Positions 26,163 to 34,382 of a stretch of 64,000 bases of DNA are shown here, piece after piece (position 1 is the stretch's first letter; each line of letters starts with the position of its first letter). Under the pieces are notes generated by a model. It was not told the origin of the DNA and made no database searches. It was given only the letters and a program-made list of their open reading frames with translations. The translations under genes were made by a program, and so were the position numbers. Source of the DNA: Robiginitomaculum sp. Lineage in GTDB: Bacteria; Pseudomonadota; Alphaproteobacteria; Caulobacterales; Maricaulaceae. The stretch lies in assembly GCA_021776635.1 (NCBI GenBank), contig JAJFFN010000038.1:23990-87989 (forward strand), given 5' to 3'.

Positions 26163-26967
26163 AAATAAGGGAGCGAAGAACAAACCGCCAAAGAAAGGCA
26201 AGCGTTCAAAAAATCTTCAAAGCAGTGACCAGAAGATGAGCGGCGGTGTATCAAAAAGCCCTGCGCGTACATGGAAGAAGCCAGAGAAAAAGGCAGGTGA
26301 AGCTGATATGCGTATGATGGACGAGCGGGTGAAAACGGCGCGTGGTCGGAAAATATCCTCTACCCTTTGGTTGCGCCGGCAACTGAACGACCCCTATGTA
26401 AAAAAAGCAAGGGCACTTGGCTATCGTAGTCGTGCAGCCTTTAAACTTATCGAGTTAGATGAGAAGTTCGCGCTTCTTAAACCCGGTATGGTCATTGTGG
26501 ATTTGGGTGCAGCACCGGGGAGTTGGACGCAAATCGCTCTAAAGTCAAAGCCCTCTCGGATAATCGGGATTGATATCCTGCCTGTCGAACCCTTTCCAGG
26601 TGCCGAGATAATCGAAATGGACTTCATGGATGAGCATGCACCCGAAGTTCTCATAAAAATGTTGGAAAGTGAGAAGGGTATGCTTAGACCCGATTTGGTT
26701 ATGTCGGACCTAGCGGCCAATACGACCGGACATCGACAAACCGATCATTTGCGAACTGTGGCCTTGGTCGAAGCTGCGGCTGATTTTGCCGTACAAATCC
26801 TCATGCCAGGTGGGGCCTTTATTTCCAAGGTGTTTCAAGGGGGCGCTGAATTAAACCTTCTCAATATGCTCAATGATAAATTTGATATGGTTCGACATGC
26901 CAAACCCAAATCCTCCAGAGATGGTAGCCCTGAAATGTATTTGGTTGCTAAAGGTTTTCGGGGTTAG
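26155..26967 (+). CDS. rlmE: 23S rRNA 2'-O-ribose methyltransferase RlmE
   Basis: 270 residues. RlmE (FtsJ/RrmJ) methylates U2552 of 23S rRNA using SAM. The catalytic Lys in GYRSRAAFKL, the SAM motif DLGAAPGSW, the Asp in SDLAAN and the Lys in SKVFQGG are visible. A basic N-terminal extension of about 55 residues (many Lys/Arg) precedes the core. I chose ATG 26155 because AGAGGTGA precedes it; a GTG three codons earlier has nothing to recommend it. Its stop shares one base with the next start. Confidence 0.95.
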   Translation: MAKNKGAKNKPPKKGKRSKNLQSSDQKMSGGVSKSPARTWKKPEKKAGEADMRMMDERVKTARGRKISSTLWLRRQLNDPYVKKARALGYRSRAAFKLIELDEKFALLKPGMVIVDLGAAPGSWTQIALKSKPSRIIGIDILPVEPFPGAEIIEMDFMDEHAPEVLIKMLESEKGMLRPDLVMSDLAANTTGHRQTDHLRTVALVEAAADFAVQILMPGGAFISKVFQGGAELNLLNMLNDKFDMVRHAKPKSSRDGSPEMYLVAKGFRG

Positions 26968-27569
26968 TGGCACTGGTAATGTGTATACGAAAACTTGAAA
27001 CAATTAGGCGCAAAATCATCTGTCATCCCGATAATGAATGGGCAAAAAACAAAGGATGGGAACCAATTTATACGGCTCACCCAGGTGCTAGAATAAACAT
27101 AATTGGTCAAGCGCCTGGTCGATTGGCACAAGAAAGTGGTATTCCTTGGGATGATCCGAGCGGACGTAATTTGCGTTTTTGGATGGGGATTGATAATAAG
27201 ACTTTTTACGACCCTACAAAAATTTCCCTTATGCCTATGGATTTTTATTTTCCAGGCAATGCTACGCACGGTGACCTGCCACCGCGCAAAGGTTTTGCTG
27301 ATATGTGGCACGCGATGATTTTAGCGCAAATGCCAAAAATTGCATTGACCATTGTTATTGGTGCCTATGCGCAGGCGCACATACTGGGTAGTAGGCGCAA
27401 AAACAATCTTACAAAAACGGTACAGTCTTATGAAGACTATCTTCCAAATTTATTTCCTTTGGTTCACCCATCACCGCGTAATAATATCTGGCAAAAGAAA
27501 AACCCGTGGTTTGCCAAACAGGTACTACCAGATTTACGTGAACAGGTAAAAACAGTACTCGCAAAATAA
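26967..27569 (+). CDS. Uracil-DNA glycosylase superfamily protein
   Basis: About 196-200 residues. GQAPGRLAQESGIPWDDPSG near residues 47-66 and LVHPSPRN near residue 165 are the two active-site motifs of the uracil-DNA glycosylase fold (family 4/5-like and YqfB-like relatives). This form, with the ProGly-Arg and Trp-Asp-Asp pattern, is a less-studied branch common in proteobacteria. No FeS-type cysteine set is visible. The start is GTG 26967 or ATG 26979; neither has a strong ribosome site. It is tightly coupled to rlmE. Confidence 0.78.
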   Translation: MALVMCIRKLETIRRKIICHPDNEWAKNKGWEPIYTAHPGARINIIGQAPGRLAQESGIPWDDPSGRNLRFWMGIDNKTFYDPTKISLMPMDFYFPGNATHGDLPPRKGFADMWHAMILAQMPKIALTIVIGAYAQAHILGSRRKNNLTKTVQSYEDYLPNLFPLVHPSPRNNIWQKKNPWFAKQVLPDLREQVKTVLAK

Positions 27570-27628
27570 CGCTTTATCATTGGCATTTCATTTAGCCGTG
27601 CTAAAACATTTTTGAAGTGAGGTAACTT

Positions 27629-28330
27629 ATGAGTAATAAAGTATTTAAGACGGCTGTCGAAGCTCTTGAAGGCTTGACCTTTGACGGTATGGTCGTGATG
27701 GCCGGTGGATTTGGCCTGTGCGGTATTCCTGAAAATTTGATTGGTGCCTTGCGCGATAGCGGTGCGCAAAATATAACCGCGATTTCCAACAATGCTGGCG
27801 TTGACGGGTTTGGACTTGGTTTGCTTTTGGAAACCCGTCAGATTAAGAAAATGGTCTCAAGTTATGTAGGCGAGAACAAAGAATTTGAACGACAATTTTT
27901 GGCGGGCGAGCTTGATCTTGAATTTAATCCTCAAGGTACATTGTCCGAACGCATTCGCGCAGGCGGAGCTGGTATACCAGGGTTTTACACAAAAACTGGT
28001 GTTGGCACAGTCATAGCTGAAGGCAAACCAACCATGGATTTTGACGACGAAGAATATATCATGGAAACGGGCCTGAAAGCCGATGTGGCTTTGGTCAAAG
28101 CATGGCGCGGTGACACGCAGGGCAATCTACAATTCAAGAAAACCGCTCGTAATTTCAACCCAATGATGGCAACGGCGGGCAAGGTGACCGTGGTCGAGGT
28201 CGACGAACTGGTCGAAGTCGGCAGTTTTGATGCCAATTACATCCACACACCGGGCATATATGTGCAGCGCATCATAGAAGCCAAATGCGAAAAGCGGATT
28301 GAACAACTGACTATTAGGGAGCGCGCATAA
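27629..28330 (+). CDS. scoA: 3-oxoacid CoA-transferase subunit A
   Basis: 233 residues, normal for the alpha subunit. The signature GGFGLCGIPENLI is at residues 29-41, and the SNNAGVDGFGLGLLL segment follows. With ScoB it moves CoA from succinyl-CoA to acetoacetate or another 3-oxoacid, supporting ketone-body use or polyhydroxybutyrate turnover. GAAGTGAGG precedes the ATG. The stop shares one base with the scoB ATG. Confidence 0.94.
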   Translation: MSNKVFKTAVEALEGLTFDGMVVMAGGFGLCGIPENLIGALRDSGAQNITAISNNAGVDGFGLGLLLETRQIKKMVSSYVGENKEFERQFLAGELDLEFNPQGTLSERIRAGGAGIPGFYTKTGVGTVIAEGKPTMDFDDEEYIMETGLKADVALVKAWRGDTQGNLQFKKTARNFNPMMATAGKVTVVEVDELVEVGSFDANYIHTPGIYVQRIIEAKCEKRIEQLTIRERA

Positions 28331-28986
28331 TGGCCCAAGGTAAAGGATGGAGTAGAGACGATATGGCGAAACGCGCCGCGCAGGAACTGAAAGATGGGTT
28401 TTATGTCAATCTGGGCATTGGTATTCCGACCTTGGTCGCCAATCATATCCCAGACGGGGTTGATGTGACGCTCCAGAGCGAAAACGGTATGCTCGGCATG
28501 GGGCCGTTTCCATACCCCGATGAAGTTGACCCTGACCTGATTAACGCAGGCAAGCAAACCATCACCGAACTGCGCCGTTCAAGCTATTTTAATTCCGCAG
28601 AGAGCTTCGCTATGATACGCGGCGGCCACATAGATATTTCAATTCTGGGCGCAATGGAAATCAGTGAAGGCGGCGATATTGCCAATTGGATGATACCGGG
28701 TAAAATGGTCAAAGGCATGGGCGGTGCTATGGATTTGGTGGCAGGCGTAAAACGCTGCGTAGCCGTCATGGACCACACCAACCGCGCAGGCGCGAGTAAA
28801 TTCCTACCGCAGTGCACCCTGCCGCTGACCGGGCGAAACTGTATTGATATGGTGATAACGGATTTGGGGGTGTTCTCAAGAGGTGAGGGCGAGGCAAGGT
28901 TCCGCGTGACGGAGCTAGCTCCTGATATTGAGATGGATGAGGTCAAGGCGAAGACCGAGGCGGATTTGGATTGGAGTGTGTTATGA
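28330..28986 (+). CDS. scoB: 3-oxoacid CoA-transferase subunit B
   Basis: 218 residues. The catalytic glutamate that forms the CoA thioester is in LQSENGMLGMG (about residue 52). The NLGIGIPTLVANHIP and GGAMDLVAG segments are those of subunit B. It forms a heterodimer or tetramer with ScoA. The last codons overlap the start of the next gene by 4 bases (ATGA), so that unrelated gene may be co-translated. Confidence 0.95.
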   Translation: MAQGKGWSRDDMAKRAAQELKDGFYVNLGIGIPTLVANHIPDGVDVTLQSENGMLGMGPFPYPDEVDPDLINAGKQTITELRRSSYFNSAESFAMIRGGHIDISILGAMEISEGGDIANWMIPGKMVKGMGGAMDLVAGVKRCVAVMDHTNRAGASKFLPQCTLPLTGRNCIDMVITDLGVFSRGEGEARFRVTELAPDIEMDEVKAKTEADLDWSVL

Positions 28987-29666
28987 ATGAAGCCGTCATC
29001 ACCGTTGCTGTAATTTTGTTTCCAGGTATACTGGCCACACTAATGGTGGAAAATTTTCTAAATTATTCTCCAAAATGGGGATCGTTTAAATTTAGTGTTT
29101 ACTCATTCGTTCTTGGTGTGATGACATATATAGCATTGCAATTAATAATAATGATAATTGGCATATTTCCGTCAAAGATTACTATTTTGCCACAGTTAAC
29201 AGGAACATTAGATATATGGACATTTGCAGGTAATAGGGAAGGAGTCATAAACCTTTACGAGCTTTTTGCTGCCATTATTATCTCTCCATTTTTTGGTATT
29301 ATTGTAGCAAGGCTTACGAATGATAAAAAATGGATTGGTTTAAATAAACTTGCAGGCTCTAAAAAATATGGAAAGGAAAATTTATTTTCACATTTTTTGG
29401 CTGCAGAGGGGTTAGACCACGTCTATATCCGTGATTACGAACAGGATATTATGTATGAAGGTTCTGTGGCATCATTTTCTGAAAATGATGATATTCAAGA
29501 AATAGTCCTAGAAAATGTGAGGGTTTTTAGGAATCATGATAGTGAGCTACTTGAATCTTTACCAAGTATCTATATATCTAGACCAGTAGGTAAGTTCTTG
29601 ATTGAGGATGCGCCGGAGGAAATTAAGGAGCAATCGGATGACACAAAAGACAAGACAGCTAGCTAA
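28983..29666 (+). CDS. DUF6338-like membrane protein, AT-rich gene
   Basis: 227 residues from ATG 28983. Three hydrophobic segments (about 4-22, 36-62, 88-110) are followed by a cytoplasmic part. Residues about 143-185 (HVYIRDYEQD...GSVASFSEND...IVLENVRVF) look like a small beta-barrel, and PVGKFLIED ends the domain; this pattern resembles DUF6338 proteins, whose role is unknown. The base composition is clearly more AT-rich than scoAB, a possible sign of acquisition. It overlaps scoB by 4 bases and the next small gene by 29. I am fairly sure it is coding and unsure of the family. Confidence 0.7.
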   Translation: MNEAVITVAVILFPGILATLMVENFLNYSPKWGSFKFSVYSFVLGVMTYIALQLIIMIIGIFPSKITILPQLTGTLDIWTFAGNREGVINLYELFAAIIISPFFGIIVARLTNDKKWIGLNKLAGSKKYGKENLFSHFLAAEGLDHVYIRDYEQDIMYEGSVASFSENDDIQEIVLENVRVFRNHDSELLESLPSIYISRPVGKFLIEDAPEEIKEQSDDTKDKTAS

Positions 29667-29796
29667 TGATGGTAATTTTGGCGTAAGCAAGAGGGGTATT
29701 ACCCTCGGTGGCAATCAAAAACCTGCACCTACAAATACTAAACCTCCCACTAAACCTGCGCCTAGACCAGTTGGCCAATTCTCTCCCAAAAAATAA
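29638..29796 (+). CDS. Small proline-rich protein
   Basis: 52 residues from ATG 29638, which has GGAG 8 bases upstream. The start lies inside the end of the preceding membrane-protein gene. The first 30 residues are polar with GVSKRGITLGGNQ; residues about 27-47 are rich in Pro, Lys and Thr (PAPTNTKPPTKPAPRP). It has no signal peptide and no membrane segment. No family is recognised. The overlap and the good ribosome site suggest a partner of the membrane protein. Confidence 0.6.
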   Translation: MTQKTRQLANDGNFGVSKRGITLGGNQKPAPTNTKPPTKPAPRPVGQFSPKK

Positions 29797-29798
29797 CC

Positions 29799-29844
29799 CG
29801 CTCACCCCGTTGGAAAACGGGGTATAGCGTATAAAGGGTGAGCG
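29799..29844. repeat. Compound inverted repeat (possible terminator)
   Basis: An outer pair CGCTCACCC (29799-29807) / GGGTGAGCG (29836-29844) encloses, and partly competes with, an inner hairpin CCCCGTT-GGAA-AACGGGG (29805-29822). It begins directly after the stop of the small proline-rich gene. No T-run follows, so factor-independent termination is uncertain. Confidence 0.6.
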
Positions 29845-29873
29845 CTGCTCGCACAAGCTTGATTTACAGGATG

Positions 29874-29904
29874 CCGTGCCCTTTTTCATGAAATATGGGC
29901 ACGG
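29874..29904. repeat. Inverted repeat CCGTGCCC / GGGCACGG
   Basis: Perfect 8-base arms at 29874-29881 and 29897-29904 around a 15-base AT-rich loop. It is the second of several palindromes filling the gap between the proline-rich gene and the RRM gene; no gene is seen in this stretch. Confidence 0.6.
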
Positions 29905-29965
29905 TATGCCCTAAAGGATAAAAGCGGTAAATGTAGGGAACTAGCAAAATAATGCAGCAACTCTT

Positions 29966-30117
29966 TCCTTCCTCCATTTTTTATGGGGGAAGTACCCCGT
30001 AGGGGGGATGGGGGCGGCGCGAAGCGCCTGTTGTGGTTTGGTTGGCAGGCCTATGGCCTGCGCCCCCATCGCCTCCGCTTTGCTCCGGCACTTCCCCCAT
30101 AAATAGGGGAAGGAGAA
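29966..30117. repeat. Nested palindromic intergenic element, about 150 bases
   Basis: The outer arms TTATGGGGGAAGT (29981-29993) and ACTTCCCCCATAA (30090-30102) are perfectly complementary, flanked by imperfectly matched CTTCC/GGAAG tracts. Inside, GATGGGGGCG (30007-30016) pairs with CGCCCCCATC (30061-30070). Two perfect hairpins lie within: GGCGC-GAA-GCGCC (30016-30028) and GCAGGCC-TAT-GGCCTGC (30045-30061). A start of the same element (CTTCCTCCATTTTT.ATGGGGG) is seen at the right window edge. It encodes nothing. It resembles REP/MITE-type dispersed elements. Confidence 0.7.
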
Positions 30118-30189
30118 GAGGTGAACCATTGCCCTTTAGTGCACTGCACTCTATAACGCCCTCAAATCTACCAACATCTAAGGAACCCC

Positions 30190-30444
30190 ATGAAAATACT
30201 TGTTCGAAATTTGGCGCGGGCTACGACCGAGGAAAACCTTGGGGCGTTGTTTGAACCTTTTGGAGATGCGCAGTCTTGTAATTTGGTTATGGATAAGGCC
30301 AGCGGCGCATCCAAAGGGTTCGGTTTTGTTGAAATTCCCAAAGCAGGCGCGGCCAAGGCCGCTATTAAAGCGCTCAACAACACCATGGTCGACGGCGCGA
30401 AAATCCGTGTGAAACTGGCGCAAGCTAAACCTGCCCTCAAATAA
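30190..30444 (+). CDS. RRM-type RNA-binding protein
   Basis: 84 residues comprising one RNA recognition motif. RNP2 is ILVRNL (3-8) and RNP1 is KGFGFVEI (42-49), with both aromatic positions of RNP1 kept. Such stand-alone RRM proteins (Rbp type) are common in cyanobacteria and some proteobacteria, often cold-induced. The C-terminal tail after the domain is only a few residues. AGGA precedes the ATG. Monocistronic, just after the palindromic element. Confidence 0.92.
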   Translation: MKILVRNLARATTEENLGALFEPFGDAQSCNLVMDKASGASKGFGFVEIPKAGAAKAAIKALNNTMVDGAKIRVKLAQAKPALK

Positions 30445-30686
30445 TATATTCACTATGTTTGCCTACAGTATTTAAAGTAAATCCACACCTCCAGTTTAAT
30501 CCACCACCAAATTTACCACATCCTTTCGGACTGACGGATTATGTTCTAGTTTCGGTCATACCCCACAAGAGATGGGACGTCCGTGTGTGCTTGCTCCTCA
30601 CTGGAGCACCAGATTAGAGCGCTTGGTTTAAGTTTCGTGAAGTTTAAAACCACACGCTTTAGAGTTGGTTTGCGCAGCAAAACATT
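30445..30686. other. Intergenic region, no gene assigned
   Basis: I see no gene. On the minus strand a short open stretch of about 35 codons (30445-30550) is Gly/Lys-rich but lacks a start and is preceded by a stop, so I do not call it. There is no clear terminator between the convergent RRM and exporter genes. Confidence 0.3.
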
Positions 30687-31499
30687 TTAATCCGATGGAT
30701 TAAATGTAACGGAAAAGGCCATGGCAATGGCGCCGGCGTCCAACATCACAAGTGATGTTGCCACTACGTTGCAATCGATAAAATCGATTACGGTCACTTT
30801 GTACATAGGGGTCCGTAGGTCAGTCGTGGACACAAGGACCTCGCCCGTATGTGCCGTCAAAATCATCGCCGCCGTCGCGAACAACAATAACCCCATAATT
30901 ATGTTTAAAACAATAGCTGAGCGGCCTTGTGACATGAGGCGGTTTAGGGCGCTGCCGGCGACAGCCCATGTTGAGGCCGAGGATACACCCATAATGAAAA
31001 ACGTGCCGCAGATGAGCAGGGTTCTAAGCTTGAAGTCGCTCGATATGCCAACATAGGCACCTGCAGCAGCCAGGGCCATGATTAAACCTTTTGGGTTAAC
31101 CCATTGAAACAGCACGGCTTCGTAAAACTTGAATGGGCGCGATCTTTTACTCTTTTCGGGTTTTTCGACAGATTTAACTTCAGATGTGGGTGACTTGTCT
31201 TGCTTGTGCGCTATGGCAGCATTGAAAAACTTAACGCCCAACCATGCGAGCCAAGCTGCGCCTGCTACTTTAACAAAGATCAGCAACCAAGGAAAAGCTT
31301 CGATGACTACGCCCATACCAAGAAGCGCGGCCAGCATGACAAAGTTAAAGCCCACGGCAACGCCCATGACATGGGGTATGGTTTTTTTAAACCCAAACAG
31401 GGCACCGGACGACATGAGCATAAAGTTATTTGGCCCCGGCGTAAACGCAGACGTAAAGGCAAAGGCCACAAAGGCAACAAACAATGTCCAGTCTACCAT
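30687..31499 (-). CDS. LysE/RhtB-type amino-acid exporter with odd C-terminal tail
   Basis: 270 residues. The first 220 or so form a LysE/RhtB exporter: six hydrophobic helices, with the family motif FTPGPNNFML at about 19-28 and the WVNPKGLIMA segment near 134-143. Members export amino acids or related solutes. The middle loop (about 95-122) is longer than usual and rich in Lys/Glu/Ser. About 48 residues follow the last helix, ending in NPSD; standard members of about 205-210 residues stop there. The DNA of the tail holds strong palindromes, so it may be intergenic sequence read through after loss of the original stop. Confidence 0.85.
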   Translation of the reverse strand: MVDWTLFVAFVAFAFTSAFTPGPNNFMLMSSGALFGFKKTIPHVMGVAVGFNFVMLAALLGMGVVIEAFPWLLIFVKVAGAAWLAWLGVKFFNAAIAHKQDKSPTSEVKSVEKPEKSKRSRPFKFYEAVLFQWVNPKGLIMALAAAGAYVGISSDFKLRTLLICGTFFIMGVSSASTWAVAGSALNRLMSQGRSAIVLNIIMGLLLFATAAMILTAHTGEVLVSTTDLRTPMYKVTVIDFIDCNVVATSLVMLDAGAIAMAFSVTFNPSD

Positions 31500-31518
31500 G
31501 TTGTAACAACATTCATAT

Positions 31519-31932
31519 TTAATGCTGACCAGTAACTTTGAACGGCGGGCGTTCGTAGCCCCAAAGAGAAGCTGCAGATTTAATTAAATCTGATTCGTCC
31601 ACATGATATTCCTTATCAGAAATTGAAATAGCCAACATGGCATCATACATGGCTTCGATTGCGATATCGTCGTTCTTAAATCGGTTTAGCGTGGTCAGGA
31701 CGAATGTATTTTTGCGCGCGTTCGTAATACGTTTGGTTAAATCAGTTTCGTTATCTTTGAACCAAACTATCATATCGCTACTATTTATGCTACCTCCCTC
31801 TATCAACAAATCCAACAGACCTTCAGCCTGAACTACAAATTCAGTTAGCTCTGGATCACGGACTTTCGTGTCTATAATAACGGTCAACGCTAGAGGTGTT
31901 AATATATCTTGGGTGGTATAATTATTAGACAT
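31519..31932 (-). CDS. TerB-like helical protein
   Basis: 137 residues from ATG 31932 (a GTG at 31953 would add seven). The protein is all-helical by appearance, with acidic positions in the regions ALTVIIDTKVRDPELTEF and MLAISISDKEYHVDESDLI, which recall the two metal-binding acidic repeats of TerB/DjlA-N domains. A terminal SLWGYERPPF resembles the end of such domains. It lies 20 bases upstream of the exporter gene on the same strand. The TerB assignment is tentative; no other ter gene is in the window. Confidence 0.6.
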   Translation of the reverse strand: MSNNYTTQDILTPLALTVIIDTKVRDPELTEFVVQAEGLLDLLIEGGSINSSDMIVWFKDNETDLTKRITNARKNTFVLTTLNRFKNDDIAIEAMYDAMLAISISDKEYHVDESDLIKSAASLWGYERPPFKVTGQH

Positions 31933-32093
31933 GGCGTTTTCGAAAATCCTCACATTGGTCTTGCAACCTTGCGCTTGTTACAGCGGCATACTTTTGCGCA
32001 TAGACGTTAGTTGATTATAAATTGGTCATTGTAGAGAAATCAAGCTATAGCTTTGTGCCTAGACATAAAATTGACATTAACGCGGAGAAAAAA

Positions 32094-32480
32094 ATGATAG
32101 GCTACCAAATGGTGGGAACCAATAAATTCAAAGAATCAGCTGCTTTTTATGATGCATTGCTTGGGGAGCTCGGTGCTAAGCGCATGATGGAAGACGACGG
32201 TAAGTTCATTGCATGGGCGGTTCAACCAGGACAACCGGCATTTTCAATCTGTCGTCCTCACGACGGCAAAGATGCAACCATTGGCAATGGTGGTATGACA
32301 GCATTTATGGCGCCTGACACGGCAACTGTTGATAAAATGTACGCCAAAGCAATAGAGCTTGGTGCTACATGTGAAGGCCCTGCTGGGCCACGCGGTACAG
32401 GTGGGTTTTACGCCGGGTATTTTCGTGACCCGGATGGCAATAAATGTAATTTCTTTAGTATGTCTGCGCCTACGGACTAA
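32094..32480 (+). CDS. VOC (glyoxalase/bleomycin resistance) family protein
   Basis: 128 residues from ATG 32094, chosen because GCGGAG precedes it and the vicinal-oxygen-chelate fold begins there (MIGYQMVGTNKFKESAAFYDALL). The end GTGGFYAGYFRDPDGNKCNFF is the second beta-alpha-beta-beta-beta unit with the conserved Asp-Pro-Asp-Gly and a Lys/Asn pattern. Members bind metal and act on varied small molecules; the substrate here is unknown. An upstream in-frame extension to 32022 has no supporting start. Confidence 0.88.
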   Translation: MIGYQMVGTNKFKESAAFYDALLGELGAKRMMEDDGKFIAWAVQPGQPAFSICRPHDGKDATIGNGGMTAFMAPDTATVDKMYAKAIELGATCEGPAGPRGTGGFYAGYFRDPDGNKCNFFSMSAPTD

Positions 32481-32523
32481 ATTCTGTCTATAAGCAAGCT
32501 GTTATATAACTGTATTGTGTTTT

Positions 32524-32551
32524 TTACATTTAAGCGGTTTGGTGTATACTG
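32524..32551 (+). promoter_or_regulatory. Sigma-70-type promoter of the lipoprotein gene
   Basis: TTTACA (32524-32529) and TATACT (32546-32551) are 16 bases apart, about 35 bases before the ATG at 32586. A GGGTGAAG ribosome site follows. Confidence 0.55.
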
Positions 32552-32585
32552 AGCTAATATCAAACTGCTTAATAAGGGTGAAGAC

Positions 32586-33116
32586 ATGAAAAAACGTATT
32601 TTAACCATTGCCGTAACTGCTGTATTAACGACTGGCTTGTTGGGGTGTACGACAGGGCCGACGGCTTATGGGCCTTCGCAAAATAGCGGGTTAGGTTTTG
32701 CGAGCCAGAAAATTGAAAGCGACCGCTTTCATGTGAGCTTCACAGGGCGAAATGTTGATGAGGCACGCAATTTAGCACTCTTGCGGGCTGCAGAATTGAC
32801 CAAAGGCGCCGGATACAGTCATTTTCGCGTTATTGGGAGCGGCGTTAATGGTAATGGTAAGAGCGGTTCTCCTGTTTCTACCAGTGTGGGTATTGGCGTT
32901 GGCAGTGGTAGTCGCCGTGGATATTATGGCAGAGGCAGTCGCACAAATGTTGGTGTTGGTATTGGTATTAACGATTTAGGACGTGCATTACAGGGCAATA
33001 AAGTCACGGTTGGTATGGAAATTATTTTGATGAATGCCATGCCTGAGTATACTGATGATGTCTATGAAGCCAACAGCGTCATCAAATCCGTTCGTCCAGA
33101 GGTTTTCACGCACTGA
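32586..33116 (+). CDS. CC0125/CC1285-type lipoprotein
   Basis: 176 residues. The signal peptide ends in the lipobox GLLGC with Cys21. The mature part has the YGPSQNSGLGFASQKIESDRF entry and the NVDEARNLALLRAAELT helix of a conserved alphaproteobacterial lipoprotein family named for Caulobacter CC0125/CC1285. A Gly/Ser/Arg-rich loop (about 97-130) separates the two halves. Function unknown; probably at the outer membrane or inner face of the envelope. It has its own promoter. Confidence 0.85.
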   Translation: MKKRILTIAVTAVLTTGLLGCTTGPTAYGPSQNSGLGFASQKIESDRFHVSFTGRNVDEARNLALLRAAELTKGAGYSHFRVIGSGVNGNGKSGSPVSTSVGIGVGSGSRRGYYGRGSRTNVGVGIGINDLGRALQGNKVTVGMEIILMNAMPEYTDDVYEANSVIKSVRPEVFTH

Positions 33117-33278
33117 CAAGCGTTTAATTACGAAAAAAACTCTGTTACTCACCGCTAATTAACCCCTGAATTCGTGCGCCGTTATATTAGCTCTTGGCCT
33201 TGGTGCGTTTTCCTTTATGTTGGTGCTCCAATAGATTCTGTCTTGTTGGGACAGGTGAGATGAGATTATAGGTTTGAT

Positions 33279-34382
33279 ATGAAATTTTCGATGGAACGTT
33301 CGGCTTTGCTGGGGGCTTTGGGACATGTGCAAAATGTAGTGGAGCGTCGAAATACTATCCCGATATTGTCCAATGTTTTAATGACGGCTGAAAAAGGTGC
33401 CGTGAGCTTTGTAGCAACGGACTTGGATATCGAAGTATCAGAGCAAGCAAGTGCAGATGTGTCCGTTGCTGGCGACATGACGGCGCCAGCTCACACGCTT
33501 TATGACATTGCACGCAAATTACCAGACGGCGCCGAAGTTTCTCTGTCAATCGGCTCTGATGGCCGTTTGGAAGTTGACGCGGGTCGTTCGCACTTTGTGT
33601 TACCATTATTACCTGCAGGTGATTTTCCGAAAATGACAGCAGATGGCTTTACCAATAACTTTGTCTTGGGTGCAGTGGAGTTGACACGGTTGCTCGATAA
33701 AACCAAATTTGCGATCTCCACAGAAGAAACCCGCTATTATCTCAACGGTATTTATTTGCACGCCATTGAAGGCAAGCTGCGCTGCGTTGCGACAGATGGG
33801 CATCGTCTCGCACTTTGCGAAATGGGATTGCCGGACGGGGCAGACGGCTTGCCGGGAGTTATTATACCGCGCAAAACGATTGCTACACTGCGCCGGCTAA
33901 TAGATGGTTTATCCGAAAGCATAGAAATATCCGTTTCAGAAGCCAAAATTCGGTTTAAAGTCGGTTCTGCTGTTCTAACCTCCAAGCTTATTGATGGTAC
34001 GTTTCCTGATTATGATCGTGTTATTCCAAAAGCCGGTGACAAATTACTGGTTATAGATAACGGTGTATTTGCCAATGCAGTTGACCGTGTTTCGACTATT
34101 TCTGCGGAAAAATCGCGATCTATCAAATTGAGCCTTGCCGGTGACACCTTGACGCTCGCTGTCAACAATCCTGAACACGGTAATGCCGTAGAGGATTTGA
34201 TGGTGGATTACGGCTCCGATGATTTAGAAATCGGATTTAATGCTAAATATTTACTGGACGTCACAACTCAGATTGAAGCGCGCGATGTGCATTTCCATCT
34301 TTCTGATCCTGCATCCCCGGCATTGGTGAAAGATCCAGAAGACTCTGGTGCCCTTTTTGTATTGATGCCTTTACGTGTATAA
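33279..34382 (+). CDS. dnaN: DNA polymerase III beta sliding clamp
   Basis: 367 residues, the usual length. Three clamp domains can be traced (about 1-120, 125-245, 246-367); MKFSMERSALLGALGHVQNVVERR is the family N-terminus and LMPLRV the C-terminal edge that forms part of the protein-binding cleft. It encircles DNA and tethers the replicative polymerase. recF follows with no gap. dnaA is not adjacent in this window, so the classic dnaA-dnaN-recF run is broken upstream. Confidence 0.98.
   Translation: MKFSMERSALLGALGHVQNVVERRNTIPILSNVLMTAEKGAVSFVATDLDIEVSEQASADVSVAGDMTAPAHTLYDIARKLPDGAEVSLSIGSDGRLEVDAGRSHFVLPLLPAGDFPKMTADGFTNNFVLGAVELTRLLDKTKFAISTEETRYYLNGIYLHAIEGKLRCVATDGHRLALCEMGLPDGADGLPGVIIPRKTIATLRRLIDGLSESIEISVSEAKIRFKVGSAVLTSKLIDGTFPDYDRVIPKAGDKLLVIDNGVFANAVDRVSTISAEKSRSIKLSLAGDTLTLAVNNPEHGNAVEDLMVDYGSDDLEIGFNAKYLLDVTTQIEARDVHFHLSDPASPALVKDPEDSGALFVLMPLRV

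Noticed and set aside
30445..30560. Short Gly/Lys-rich open stretch on the minus strand after the RRM gene
   Set aside because: No start codon, a stop close upstream, and only about 35 codons; chance or a remnant that I cannot support.
33117..33278. CtrA-type boxes upstream of dnaN
   Set aside because: TTAA-like half sites occur but none has the 7-base spacing needed for a confident TTAA-N7-TTAA site.
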